This document shows positions 6,756 to 15,350 of a DNA stretch of 64,000 bases, in pieces. A program made the translations under genes and the position numbers. The notes beneath the pieces were generated by a model. It saw nothing but the letters and a program-made list of their open reading frames with translations. It was not told where the DNA came from and did not search any database. Source of the stretch: Sphingomonas sp. PP-CC-1A-547 (GTDB lineage: Bacteria; Pseudomonadota; Alphaproteobacteria; Sphingomonadales; Sphingomonadaceae); contig NZ_RAPZ01000011.1 in assembly GCF_003610375.1 (NCBI RefSeq), positions 1 through 64,000 of the forward strand, given 5' to 3'. Within the stretch, counting starts at the first letter, position 1; the number at the start of each line of letters is the position of its first letter.

Positions 6756-9700
6756 ATGAGCGTTTTCACTACCGATTCCGGTCGACGTTGGCATGCCGCA
6801 GCCGCAATGCGCGCTAGTGTGTCCTTGGCAGCGCTGCTCGCTGCCGGCGTTAGCGGCAATGCCTGGGCACAGGCCGAGACGCAGGCCATATCGCCGAACA
6901 CGACGCAGGCAGCAGCACCGGGACAGGGTCCCGGCGATCCGGCCGCTGACCAGGGCGATGGTGACATCGTCGTCACCGGCCGTCGCGCCGCACTGGAGGC
7001 GGCGGATGAGCGCAAGCGTCGCAGCGAGACGATCGTCGACTCGATCGTGGCCGACGATGCCGGCAAGCTTCCCGACAACTCGATCACCGAGGTTCTTCAG
7101 CGTGTCTCGGGCGTGTCGATCGTGCGCTTTGCAGCACTCGGCGATCCCGATCACTATTCCGTCCAGGGTTCGGGCGTGCAGGTCCGCGGCCTGACCGGCG
7201 TGGCATCGCGTCTCAACGGCCGTGAGATCTTCAGCGCGAACAACGGCCGCGCGATCCTGTGGAGCGACGTGACACCCGAGCTGATGTCGGCGGTCGACGT
7301 CTACAAGGCATCGACGGCGGACCTGATCGAGGGCGGCACCGGCGGTCAGATCGATCTGCGTACCAAGCTGCCGTTCGACTTCAACGGCAAGTTCCACATC
7401 GCGGGCACCGGGGAGCTCGCGCTCGGCGACATGGCGAACAAGGCCGATCCTTCGGGCTCCGTGCTGGTCACCGACTCGTTCGATACGCCGATCGGCCGGA
7501 TCGGCCTGCTCGGCGACGTCGCGTTCAGCCAGTTCAGCTCGCTGTCGCAGTTCATCCGCGTCAGCCCCTATTTCAAGACGAAGCTCGGCGATGGCAGCGA
7601 GCGGTACGTCCCCAGCGGCTTCGCGTATGGCGACGAGGCGTTCCAGTACAAGCGCTATGGCATCTACGGTGCGGCGCAGTGGCAGCCGGTCGACTCGCTG
7701 ACCTTCACCGGCAGCTTCTTCCAGTCGCGCTACAAGAGCCAGTCGAGCGACTACGGTACGCAGCTCGATTCGCAGACGCTGGCGGTCGATCCGGCGAGCA
7801 GCACGTTCGACAGCAACGGCCTGCTAACCAAGACGAACGCACTGTTCAATCGCGATACGGGGACGTTCCTGCCTACCGGCGGCTCGGTCAACAGCAGCGG
7901 CAACAAGGGTTTCGTGGAGAGCAATACGCGGACACGCGATTACTCGCTGTCGTTCGCGTGGGCGCCGGATGACAGTCATTTGTCGCTAAAGGGATCGCTG
8001 CAGCGTGTCGATTCACGCCAGATCTACGACCGCGTCGACATCTTCCGCGACATCGGGTTCGGCCAGAGTTTCGGGATGGACCTGACTGGCGACCTGCCGC
8101 AGATCACCGTCGGTCCGGCGGCGCAGGCGTCTTTCGCCAATCCAGCGAATTATTTCTGGACGGCATCGATGCCGCACAACGAACGCAACAAGGGTCGGCT
8201 GGACGCCGGGCAGCTCGATGCCGAATACAAGTTCGACGACAGCTTCTTCCGGTCGGTCAAGGTCGGCGGCCGCTATGCAAAGCGGACTGAGCGCGACCTT
8301 GCGAACGGCTATAACTGGGCGGCGCTCGGCCGCGGGTGGAATGGCGATCCGCAGCTGACCTATGCCAACGCGGCACCGGGCGACGTCGCCAGCCACGCGT
8401 TCAAGGACTTCTTCCGCGGCGACACGACCCTGCCGGGCAACCTGATGTTCGCGTCGGAAAGTCTGGCGGACCGGTTCAACGTCAATCGCACCGGGTTGGT
8501 ACAGTCGCCGCCGACGAACTTCTGTGGTCCCCCGACTATCGACGATGACAACAACCCGGCTACGCCGAACGTCTCCAATCCTCTCTGGAACGATTGCTCG
8601 TCCAAGGGCCCATTGCCGGCCACTGGCTATGGCGGCCTTTCTGGGATCCGAGCACCGGGCTTCGTCCTCCCAGGCGACGAGGTGCAAAATCGTACCAAGA
8701 ACATCGCGGGCTATGCGCTGGTGCGGTTCGGGCCCCAGGGGGATGCTCGTGGCATCTCCGGTAACGTAGGTGTGCGGGTCGTGCACATCGAGAACGAGGG
8801 CAGCGGGTTCATCCAGCAGAATGGCGGCACTGTCTTTATCCGCAATGGCGCTCAGGTTTCGCTCGCGAACACCTTCCTCGCGCGCGGCGGCAAGGCGGAC
8901 TTCACGCGCGTTCTGCCGTCGGTCAATATCGAATATGCGCCGACCGACCGGATCAAGGTGCGCGGCGGGTACAACATCACGATGGATCTGCCGACCTTCA
9001 ACGCGCTGCGCGCCTCGGGGTCGATCGGCGTGGCGACGACGCCCAGCCAGACTCCGGGCGGTATCGGGACGTTCAACAACTTCACCGCGGACACCGGCAA
9101 TCCGTTGCTGAAGCCGACGCTGTCGAACAACTTCGACGTCTCGCTCGAATATTACGGGCGTGCAGGCACATCGTTCCACATCGCACCGTTCTACAAGCGG
9201 CTGACCAACCTCCCAATCTATGCGCTGACGACCCGGCAGGTCACCGTCCAGTTCACCGACGGGACGACGGAGAACGTCTCGGCGTCTGCGACCGACTATA
9301 GCAACGCTACCAAGGCGGCGACGGTAAAGGGCGTCGAAGTCGGGGGACGCTTCTTCTTCGACATGCTGCCGGGCGCGCTTGCCGGTATCGGGTTCGAGGG
9401 CAACTACACGTTCATCAAGAGCAGCAATCCGGGCGATGCCTACCGCGATATCACCGGTGCCAGCAGGAACGATGCGCCGCTGGTGGGTCTGTCGAAGCAC
9501 AACCTTAACGCGACTTTGCTTTATGAGCGCAATCCGATCTCGTTGCGGATCGCGTACTCGTGGCGCTCGCAATATCTGCTGTCCACGAACAGCAACGGCA
9601 CGAACGGTACGTATACCTATTACAGCGCGCCGGGCGTCGTCAGCAATCAGGATGGCGGCCTCGATCCCACCACCCAGATCGCGCTGCCGATCTATGGCGG

Positions 9701-9893
9701 CAACTACGGGTCGATCGATGCCGGCGTCCGCTTCAAGGTGACCGACTATCTGTCGTTCGGCGTGCAGGGTACCAACCTGACCGCGTCGACGCAGCGCACG
9801 CTGATGGGTGGTTACCCTGGCGGCAAGCTGGTCGGGCGTAGCTGGTTCCAGGCTGATCGTCGGATCAGCACTGGTATCAACCTCGCCTTCTAA
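6756..9893 (+). CDS. TonB-dependent outer-membrane receptor (TonB-Xanth-Caul type)
   Basis: The 1045-residue receptor has a signal peptide (ASVSLAALLAAGVSGNAWAQ, cleavage near residue 38). A TonB-box-like DIVVTGRRAALEAADERK precedes a plug domain (about 75-200, with PDNSITEVLQRVSGVSIVR and VQVRGL). A large 22-strand barrel ends in the typical C-terminal aromatic (GINLAF). Length and plug sequence fit the TonB-Xanth-Caul subfamily, which imports plant-derived oligosaccharides. The ATG at 6756 follows the G-rich ribosome binding site and gives a normal signal peptide. Halogenase homologues and a GH74 enzyme follow on the same strand, so the likely cargo is a xyloglucan fragment (inference). A LacI-type palindrome over the promoter suggests sugar induction. 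Confidence 0.93.
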   Translation: MSVFTTDSGRRWHAAAAMRASVSLAALLAAGVSGNAWAQAETQAISPNTTQAAAPGQGPGDPAADQGDGDIVVTGRRAALEAADERKRRSETIVDSIVADDAGKLPDNSITEVLQRVSGVSIVRFAALGDPDHYSVQGSGVQVRGLTGVASRLNGREIFSANNGRAILWSDVTPELMSAVDVYKASTADLIEGGTGGQIDLRTKLPFDFNGKFHIAGTGELALGDMANKADPSGSVLVTDSFDTPIGRIGLLGDVAFSQFSSLSQFIRVSPYFKTKLGDGSERYVPSGFAYGDEAFQYKRYGIYGAAQWQPVDSLTFTGSFFQSRYKSQSSDYGTQLDSQTLAVDPASSTFDSNGLLTKTNALFNRDTGTFLPTGGSVNSSGNKGFVESNTRTRDYSLSFAWAPDDSHLSLKGSLQRVDSRQIYDRVDIFRDIGFGQSFGMDLTGDLPQITVGPAAQASFANPANYFWTASMPHNERNKGRLDAGQLDAEYKFDDSFFRSVKVGGRYAKRTERDLANGYNWAALGRGWNGDPQLTYANAAPGDVASHAFKDFFRGDTTLPGNLMFASESLADRFNVNRTGLVQSPPTNFCGPPTIDDDNNPATPNVSNPLWNDCSSKGPLPATGYGGLSGIRAPGFVLPGDEVQNRTKNIAGYALVRFGPQGDARGISGNVGVRVVHIENEGSGFIQQNGGTVFIRNGAQVSLANTFLARGGKADFTRVLPSVNIEYAPTDRIKVRGGYNITMDLPTFNALRASGSIGVATTPSQTPGGIGTFNNFTADTGNPLLKPTLSNNFDVSLEYYGRAGTSFHIAPFYKRLTNLPIYALTTRQVTVQFTDGTTENVSASATDYSNATKAATVKGVEVGGRFFFDMLPGALAGIGFEGNYTFIKSSNPGDAYRDITGASRNDAPLVGLSKHNLNATLLYERNPISLRIAYSWRSQYLLSTNSNGTNGTYTYYSAPGVVSNQDGGLDPTTQIALPIYGGNYGSIDAGVRFKVTDYLSFGVQGTNLTASTQRTLMGGYPGGKLVGRSWFQADRRISTGINLAF

Positions 9894-9902
9894 CGATGAT
9901 AC

Positions 9903-9933
9903 GCTGCTCGCCGACACCGTGTCGGCGAGCAGC
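9903..9933 (+). promoter_or_regulatory. Long hairpin between TonB receptor and halogenase genes
   Basis: GCTGCTCGCCGACAC (9903-9917) and GTGTCGGCGAGCAGC (9919-9933) are exact inverted copies, ten bases after the receptor stop and fifteen before the next start. No T-run follows, so it is not a standard terminator. It could stabilise the receptor mRNA 3' end or partly terminate transcription, giving more receptor than halogenase. Confidence 0.6.
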
Positions 9934-9947
9934 AAAGCGAGGCTGTA

Positions 9948-11498
9948 ATGACCAAGCGGATCCTGATCGTGGGCGGTGGCACCGCCGGGTGGCTGACCGC
10001 GGGCTATCTCGCCAAGCGGCTCGGCGCGGACCTGCCGGGCGGTGTCGCGATCACGCTTGTCGAGTCGCAAGACATTGGGATCCTTGGCGTCGGTGAGGGG
10101 ACGTTCCCGACGATCCGGCGAACGCTGGCGACGATCGGGATCGACGAGGCGGACCTGATCCGTCGCTGCGGTGCGACGTTCAAGCAGGGTGCGAAGTTCG
10201 TGCATTGGCGCCACGCGCCGGGGCAGGGGGCAACCGATCATTACTCGCATCCCTTCCAGGTCGCGGATTCAAGCGATGGCCTCGACCTGCTGCCGTATTG
10301 GCTGCTGGGGCATGGCGGTCCGGAGAATTGGGACGAGGTCTCCAATCCGCAGAAAAAAGCCTCCGACCGGCATCGCGCACCCAAATTGCCGACCAATCCC
10401 GATTATGTCGGGCCGCTCAACTACGCGTTCCACTTCGACGCCATCGCGCTGGCCGGTCTGTTGCGCGAGCAGGGGGTGAAGAACGGCGTCCGGCACCTGA
10501 CCGACACCGTGAGCGAGGTGCTGCTCGATGCCGAGGGTGCGATCGGCGGCGTGCGCACCGAGCGGAACGGCGTTCTGGACGCGGATCTTTATATCGACTG
10601 CACCGGCTTTCGCGCCGAACTGATCGGCAAGGCGATGAAGGTTCCGTATCGCTCGTGCCGGGACGTCCTGTTCTGCGATCGCGCGATCGCGGCGCAGCTA
10701 CCCTATGCGCGGCCCGACGATCCGATCGCCTCCTACACGATATCGACCGCGCAGAAGAACGGATGGATCTGGGATATCGGGCTCGATCGCCGGCGGGGCA
10801 TCGGCCATGTCTACTCGTCCGATCATGGCGACGACGAGACGGCGGAGCGCGTCCTGCGGGGCTATCTCGGCGCGGCGGGTGAAAAGGCCGATGTGCGCCA
10901 TTTCAAGTTCGATGCGGGCTACCGCGAGGTCAACTGGTACAAGAACTGCGTCGCGGTCGGGCTGTCGAGTGGTTTCTTCGAGCCTCTCGAAGCGACCGGC
11001 ATCGCGTTTGCAGAGGTGTCGGCGGGAATGATCGCCAACCTGTTCCCGTGGGGCGGCGATTACGAGACGTCCGCGCGTCAGTTCAACGCGAACATGCTCC
11101 GCCGCTACGAGCGAGCGCTCGATTTCATCAAGCTCCATTATTGCATCTCGGAACGGCGCGACACGGCGTTCTGGCGCGACAACGTGGCCGACGCGTCGGT
11201 GCCCGACAGCCTGCTGGAACTGCTCGACCGGTGGCGCTTCCGGCCGCCCAACGAGCTCGACATCGACGGACAGGTCGACATCTTCACCGACGCGAGCTGG
11301 CAGTATGTGCTGTACGGCATGGGGTGGAAGACGGACCTAAGCGCGAAAGCCGGTGCCCTGCGCTATCACGAGGATGCGCGGCGTGCGTTCGCCGAGGTAC
11401 AGCGTCAGGCGCGCTACGCGATCGCGAATCTCCCGTCGAACCGCGACCTCGTCAGCTATGCTCAAACCCGCAACTTCGGCACTCGAGCAGCAGCGTGA
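9948..11498 (+). CDS. Flavin-dependent tryptophan-halogenase family protein, copy 1
   Basis: The 516-residue product begins with the FAD-binding GGGTAGW motif (residues 9-15). It carries the active-site lysine at K79 (CGATFKQG), the position known from PrnA, and the conserved glutamate motif as SGFFEPLEATGI. The second halogenase signature WxWxIP is altered: NGWIWDIGL has Gly where Pro is expected. The start ATG follows GAGG by six bases. The stop overlaps the next start by four bases (GTGA). Such homologues are often found beside TonB receptors of glycan loci, where true halogenation has rarely been shown, so the substrate is unknown. Confidence 0.88.
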   Translation: MTKRILIVGGGTAGWLTAGYLAKRLGADLPGGVAITLVESQDIGILGVGEGTFPTIRRTLATIGIDEADLIRRCGATFKQGAKFVHWRHAPGQGATDHYSHPFQVADSSDGLDLLPYWLLGHGGPENWDEVSNPQKKASDRHRAPKLPTNPDYVGPLNYAFHFDAIALAGLLREQGVKNGVRHLTDTVSEVLLDAEGAIGGVRTERNGVLDADLYIDCTGFRAELIGKAMKVPYRSCRDVLFCDRAIAAQLPYARPDDPIASYTISTAQKNGWIWDIGLDRRRGIGHVYSSDHGDDETAERVLRGYLGAAGEKADVRHFKFDAGYREVNWYKNCVAVGLSSGFFEPLEATGIAFAEVSAGMIANLFPWGGDYETSARQFNANMLRRYERALDFIKLHYCISERRDTAFWRDNVADASVPDSLLELLDRWRFRPPNELDIDGQVDIFTDASWQYVLYGMGWKTDLSAKAGALRYHEDARRAFAEVQRQARYAIANLPSNRDLVSYAQTRNFGTRAAA

Positions 11499-13042
11499 CG
11501 GGCAACGCGACGGCGGGGAACGGGGCGGGCAGGGTCACCAAGGTCGTCATCGTCGGCGGCGGCACCGCAGGCTGGATGACCGCCGCTGCGCTGTCGCGGC
11601 TGGTGCCAAGCGGCGTATCGGTCACGCTCGTCGAATCCGAGGAGATCGGCACAGTCGGTGTCGGCGAGGCGACGATCCCGCCGCTGCTCGACTTCAACCG
11701 CATGCTGGGGATCGACGAAGACGCGTTCGTCCGCGCGACCGGCGCGACGTTCAAGCTGGGGATCGAGTTTCGCGACTGGGCTCGGCTCGGCGACGCATAT
11801 CTGCATCCGTTCGGTACGCATGGCCGTGATATCGGCGGGGTGCCGTTCCATCAGCTCTGGCTCCGTCAGGCCGCGTTGGGCAACCCCGATCCGGGACCGA
11901 TCGGCGACTATTGCCTGTCGGCAGTCGCAGCGCGTCGCGGGCGGTTCACCCGGCCGAGCGCCAATCCCGAGTCGGTCCTGTCGACCTTGTTCTACGCGTT
12001 CCACTTCGATGCCGCCTTGTACGCGAAGTTCCTGCGCGACATGGCGGAGCAGGACGGCGTGGTCCGCGTCGAGGGTCGCGTGGTCGCGGTCGAGAGGGAC
12101 GCGGGGACGGGATTCATCGAGGCGGTGCGGCTCGAAGGCGATCACCGCATCGACGGTGAATTGTTCATCGACTGCAGCGGTTTCCGATCGTTGCTGCTGG
12201 GCGACGCGCTGGACGTTCCGTTCACGAGCTGGAAGCATTGGCTGCCATGCGACCGGGCCTGGGCGGTGCCGAGCCAGCGACAGGGAGGTCTGACCCCGTA
12301 TACGCGCGCGACCGCCGATACCGCCGGATGGCGCTGGCGCATCCCGCTTCAGCACCGGGTCGGCAACGGGTACGTCTATTCCAGCGCACACATCGACGAC
12401 GACGATGCAAGGCGCGCGCTTTTGGCGGGGTTGGAAGGGGAGGCGTTGGGCGAACCACGCCAGTTGCGCTTCGAGGCAGGTCGACGGGACCGGCTATGGG
12501 AGCGGAACTGCGTTGCGATCGGGCTCTCCGGCGGCTTTCTCGAGCCGCTCGAGTCCACCAGCATTCATTTGATCCAGTCGGGCATTACGCGACTGATGAG
12601 CCTGTTTCCCGACCTGGGGTTCGGCGTGACCGAGATCGACGAGTATAACCGCGTGATGCTGCGCGAATACGAACAGGTCCGCGATTTCATCATCCTGCAT
12701 TATCACGCGACCGAGCGATCGGACTCGCCGTTCTGGGACCAGTGCCGGACGATGGCGATCCCGGCGTCGCTGTCGGCCAAGCTGGCGCTCTGGTCGGGGA
12801 AGGCGCGGGTGTTTCGCGAACAGGGGGAATTGTTCACCCCAGATGGCTGGATCGCGGTGCTGCTTGGCCAAGGCATCCGGCCGGCGTCGTTCGACCCCCT
12901 GGCCAGCGCGCTGCCGGCCGACGAGTCCGCGCGGTTCCTGGCGCATGTTCGGGACGTGATCGACAAGACAGCTGCGGCGATGCCGACGCACGAGGCGTTC
13001 ATCGCCCAAAACTGCGCTGCACGAACGCACCGGGCGGCATGA
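11495..13042 (+). CDS. Flavin-dependent tryptophan-halogenase family protein, copy 2
   Basis: This is a 515-residue paralogue of the preceding protein. It has GGGTAGW (about 21-27), the catalytic lysine K87 in GATFKLGIEF, the intact WxWxIP motif (GWRWRIPL) and the glutamate motif SGGFLEPLESTSI. I take the GTG at 11495 because it overlaps the upstream TGA (GTGA) and no ATG lies before the FAD motif; the frame is open further upstream but only over gene 1. The stop overlaps the GH74 start (ATGA). Tight coupling of two paralogues suggests a complex or sequential action. Full motif set means it could be an active halogenase, but the acceptor is unknown. Confidence 0.88.
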   Translation: MTGNATAGNGAGRVTKVVIVGGGTAGWMTAAALSRLVPSGVSVTLVESEEIGTVGVGEATIPPLLDFNRMLGIDEDAFVRATGATFKLGIEFRDWARLGDAYLHPFGTHGRDIGGVPFHQLWLRQAALGNPDPGPIGDYCLSAVAARRGRFTRPSANPESVLSTLFYAFHFDAALYAKFLRDMAEQDGVVRVEGRVVAVERDAGTGFIEAVRLEGDHRIDGELFIDCSGFRSLLLGDALDVPFTSWKHWLPCDRAWAVPSQRQGGLTPYTRATADTAGWRWRIPLQHRVGNGYVYSSAHIDDDDARRALLAGLEGEALGEPRQLRFEAGRRDRLWERNCVAIGLSGGFLEPLESTSIHLIQSGITRLMSLFPDLGFGVTEIDEYNRVMLREYEQVRDFIILHYHATERSDSPFWDQCRTMAIPASLSAKLALWSGKARVFREQGELFTPDGWIAVLLGQGIRPASFDPLASALPADESARFLAHVRDVIDKTAAAMPTHEAFIAQNCAARTHRAA

Positions 13043-15285
13043 TCCCGTTGCGGCGCACAGGCGGACGGCTGGCTTCGACAAAGCGGCTGCGCATCGTCGC
13101 GACGACGGCGTCGCTGCTGGCGTCCCTCGCAACGCCAGGGTCCGCCCGCGCGCCTGACGCGGTGGCGTATCGCTGGACCAACGTGACGGTCGGCGCGGGC
13201 GGGTATGCGCCCAACATCGTCTTCAGCGCGGTGGAGCGGGGGCTCGCCTATCTCCGGACCGACATGGGTGGCGCGTATCGCTGGGACCAAAAGATCGCGC
13301 GCTGGGTGCCGCTGCAGGACGGTAACGCGGTGCCAAGCTACATGGGTATCGAAAGCATCGCGCCCGATCCCCGCGATCCCGATGTCGTCTACATGGCGGC
13401 AGGGGTGGGTGCCAGCCAGCCCGCGGCAATCCTGCGATCCGCCGACCGGGGACGATCCTGGCAGATTACGCCCGTCCCGTTCGCGATGGGCGGCAACGAG
13501 GATGGTCGCGGGCTCGGCGAGCGGCTCGCGATCGATCCCAATGCGACGAGGCGGCTGTTCTTCGGCTCGCGGCACGACGGCTTGTGGCGCAGCGACGATG
13601 CCGGCGCGACCTGGGCAAAGGTCGCGCGCTTTCCAGTCGCGGGGCTGGGACGCCCCGGTTTTCGCCGGACGCATGGCGGGGTCGCCTTCGTCGCGGTCGA
13701 TCCTACCAGCGGCGGGGCAGGCCGACCGTCCCGGCGCGTGTGGGCCGGAGTTGCCGATCCGGGCGCCACGCATCTGTATCGTTCGGACGACGCCGGCGAG
13801 ACGTGGGTCGCGGTGACGGGGCCGGCGCTGCTCGCGGCCAAGGGCGTCGTCGATCCGCGGGGCGTGCTGTGGGTCGGCTATGCGAGCGGGCTGGGGCCGA
13901 GCGGCATCGCGACCGGCGCGGTGTGGCGTTACGATCGCGACGGCACCGGCCGCGACGTGACCCCCGCCGCGTGGCGCGATACCGGGGCAGAGGGCGCATT
14001 CCTCGGCGTCGCGGTGTCCGCGATGTCGCCGGGAACCACCGCGGTCAGCACCGTCGACCGCTACAAACACCGGGATTCGCTCTGGATCAGCCGCGACGAC
14101 GGCCGAAGCTGGGACGATGTCGGGCCGCGCAGCCGGCGCGACGTGTCGGCGACGCCGTTCCTGTTGCACGAGGGGAAGGGTGCCGATTTCGGCCACTGGA
14201 TCTCCGGCCTTGCGATCGATCCGTTCGATCCTGGTCATGTCGCCTACACGACCGGCGCGACGGTCTACGCGACCCGCGCGCTCAGGCGGTCGGGCGCGGT
14301 TGACTGGATGCCCTGGACCCGCGGGATCGAACAGACGGCGATCATCACGCTCGCGTCGCCGACCGGGGGCGCGCCGTTGATCTCGGGGTTCGGTGATCTC
14401 GCCGGTTTCGTACACGACGATCTCGACCGCTCGCCGCGGCCGACGTTCGTCGATCCGTACATGTCGAACACCAACACCATCGACTACGCCGGGATGGCGC
14501 CGAACGTCGTCGTTCGAAGCGGCAGTCTGTACCTTGACAGGCCGCGGGACGCGTCGATGGGGCGGTCGGAGGACGGCGGCCGCACCTGGACCGAGATCAC
14601 CGTGCCGCCGATGGGCAACCCACCGCGGCGCGAGGACCTGAATGGCGATTGGCCGATCACCGTATCGGCTGACGGCACGACGATGGTCGTAGCGACCCCG
14701 GTCCCGCAGGTGTCGCGCGACGCTGGGCGCCATTGGTCGATCGTCGCCGGGCTGCCGGGCAAGATCCGTGCGGTTGCCGACAAACGCGACCCAAGGATTT
14801 TCTACGCGGTCGACGTCCTGCATGGGCGGGTGCTGGTGTCGCGCGATGCTGCAGCCAGTTTCTCCGTCGTCGCGGCACGAGGGCTGCCGGCCGATCTCAA
14901 GCCGGTCGGCAGGCAAGGTCGCGAAGCGCAAAGCGGCCTTGTGGCCGACCCCGACCGCACGGGAACATTGTGGCTGCTGGCGGGCGAACGGCTGTTCCGG
15001 AGCATCGACGGCGGTGCGAACTTCGCGCCCGCGCATGGTGAGCTGCGGGTCGAACTCTTCGGTCTCGGCCGGAACGGTGTGTTCGCGATAGGCACGCTCG
15101 CCGGTGTCCGGGGGGGCTGGCGCTCGGTGGATCAAGGACGGTCCTGGGCGCGGATCGACGATGACGCGCATCGCTGGGGCGGCCGCTACCGCGTCATCTC
15201 CGGCGATCCCAGGCGCGAGGGGCGGGTCTATATCGGCACGGACGGCCGTGGCCTGTTCTACGGCGATCCGATCGCGGCGCGATAA
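13039..15285 (+). CDS. GH74 family xyloglucanase-type glycoside hydrolase
   Basis: The 748-residue exported protein has a signal peptide (IVATTASLLASLATPGSARA) followed by the GH74 N-terminus (TNVTVGAGGYAPNIVFS, then YLRTDMGGAYRWD with the expected catalytic Asp). It has two seven-bladed propellers, shown by Asp-box-like repeats such as SADRGRSW, SDDAGATW, SDDAGETW, SRDDGRSW, SEDGGRTW, SRDAGRHW and SVDQGRSW. GH74 enzymes cut the glucan backbone of xyloglucan, either endo or from reducing ends. It overlaps the upstream halogenase stop by ATGA and is the only backbone-cutting enzyme of the locus. The gene ends 65 bases before the convergent GH29 gene. Confidence 0.92.
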   Translation: MIPLRRTGGRLASTKRLRIVATTASLLASLATPGSARAPDAVAYRWTNVTVGAGGYAPNIVFSAVERGLAYLRTDMGGAYRWDQKIARWVPLQDGNAVPSYMGIESIAPDPRDPDVVYMAAGVGASQPAAILRSADRGRSWQITPVPFAMGGNEDGRGLGERLAIDPNATRRLFFGSRHDGLWRSDDAGATWAKVARFPVAGLGRPGFRRTHGGVAFVAVDPTSGGAGRPSRRVWAGVADPGATHLYRSDDAGETWVAVTGPALLAAKGVVDPRGVLWVGYASGLGPSGIATGAVWRYDRDGTGRDVTPAAWRDTGAEGAFLGVAVSAMSPGTTAVSTVDRYKHRDSLWISRDDGRSWDDVGPRSRRDVSATPFLLHEGKGADFGHWISGLAIDPFDPGHVAYTTGATVYATRALRRSGAVDWMPWTRGIEQTAIITLASPTGGAPLISGFGDLAGFVHDDLDRSPRPTFVDPYMSNTNTIDYAGMAPNVVVRSGSLYLDRPRDASMGRSEDGGRTWTEITVPPMGNPPRREDLNGDWPITVSADGTTMVVATPVPQVSRDAGRHWSIVAGLPGKIRAVADKRDPRIFYAVDVLHGRVLVSRDAAASFSVVAARGLPADLKPVGRQGREAQSGLVADPDRTGTLWLLAGERLFRSIDGGANFAPAHGELRVELFGLGRNGVFAIGTLAGVRGGWRSVDQGRSWARIDDDAHRWGGRYRVISGDPRREGRVYIGTDGRGLFYGDPIAAR

Positions 15286-15350
15286 TCCGGCGCTCACGAA
15301 CGCTTGGCATGCGTCGCTAGGGTCGGCTCGAACGAGCGGATCGTCGAAAG

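Noticed and set aside
8013..10250. 745-residue open frame antisense to the TonB receptor
   Set aside because: No domain, no ribosome binding site; spans receptor end, hairpin and halogenase start on the wrong strand.
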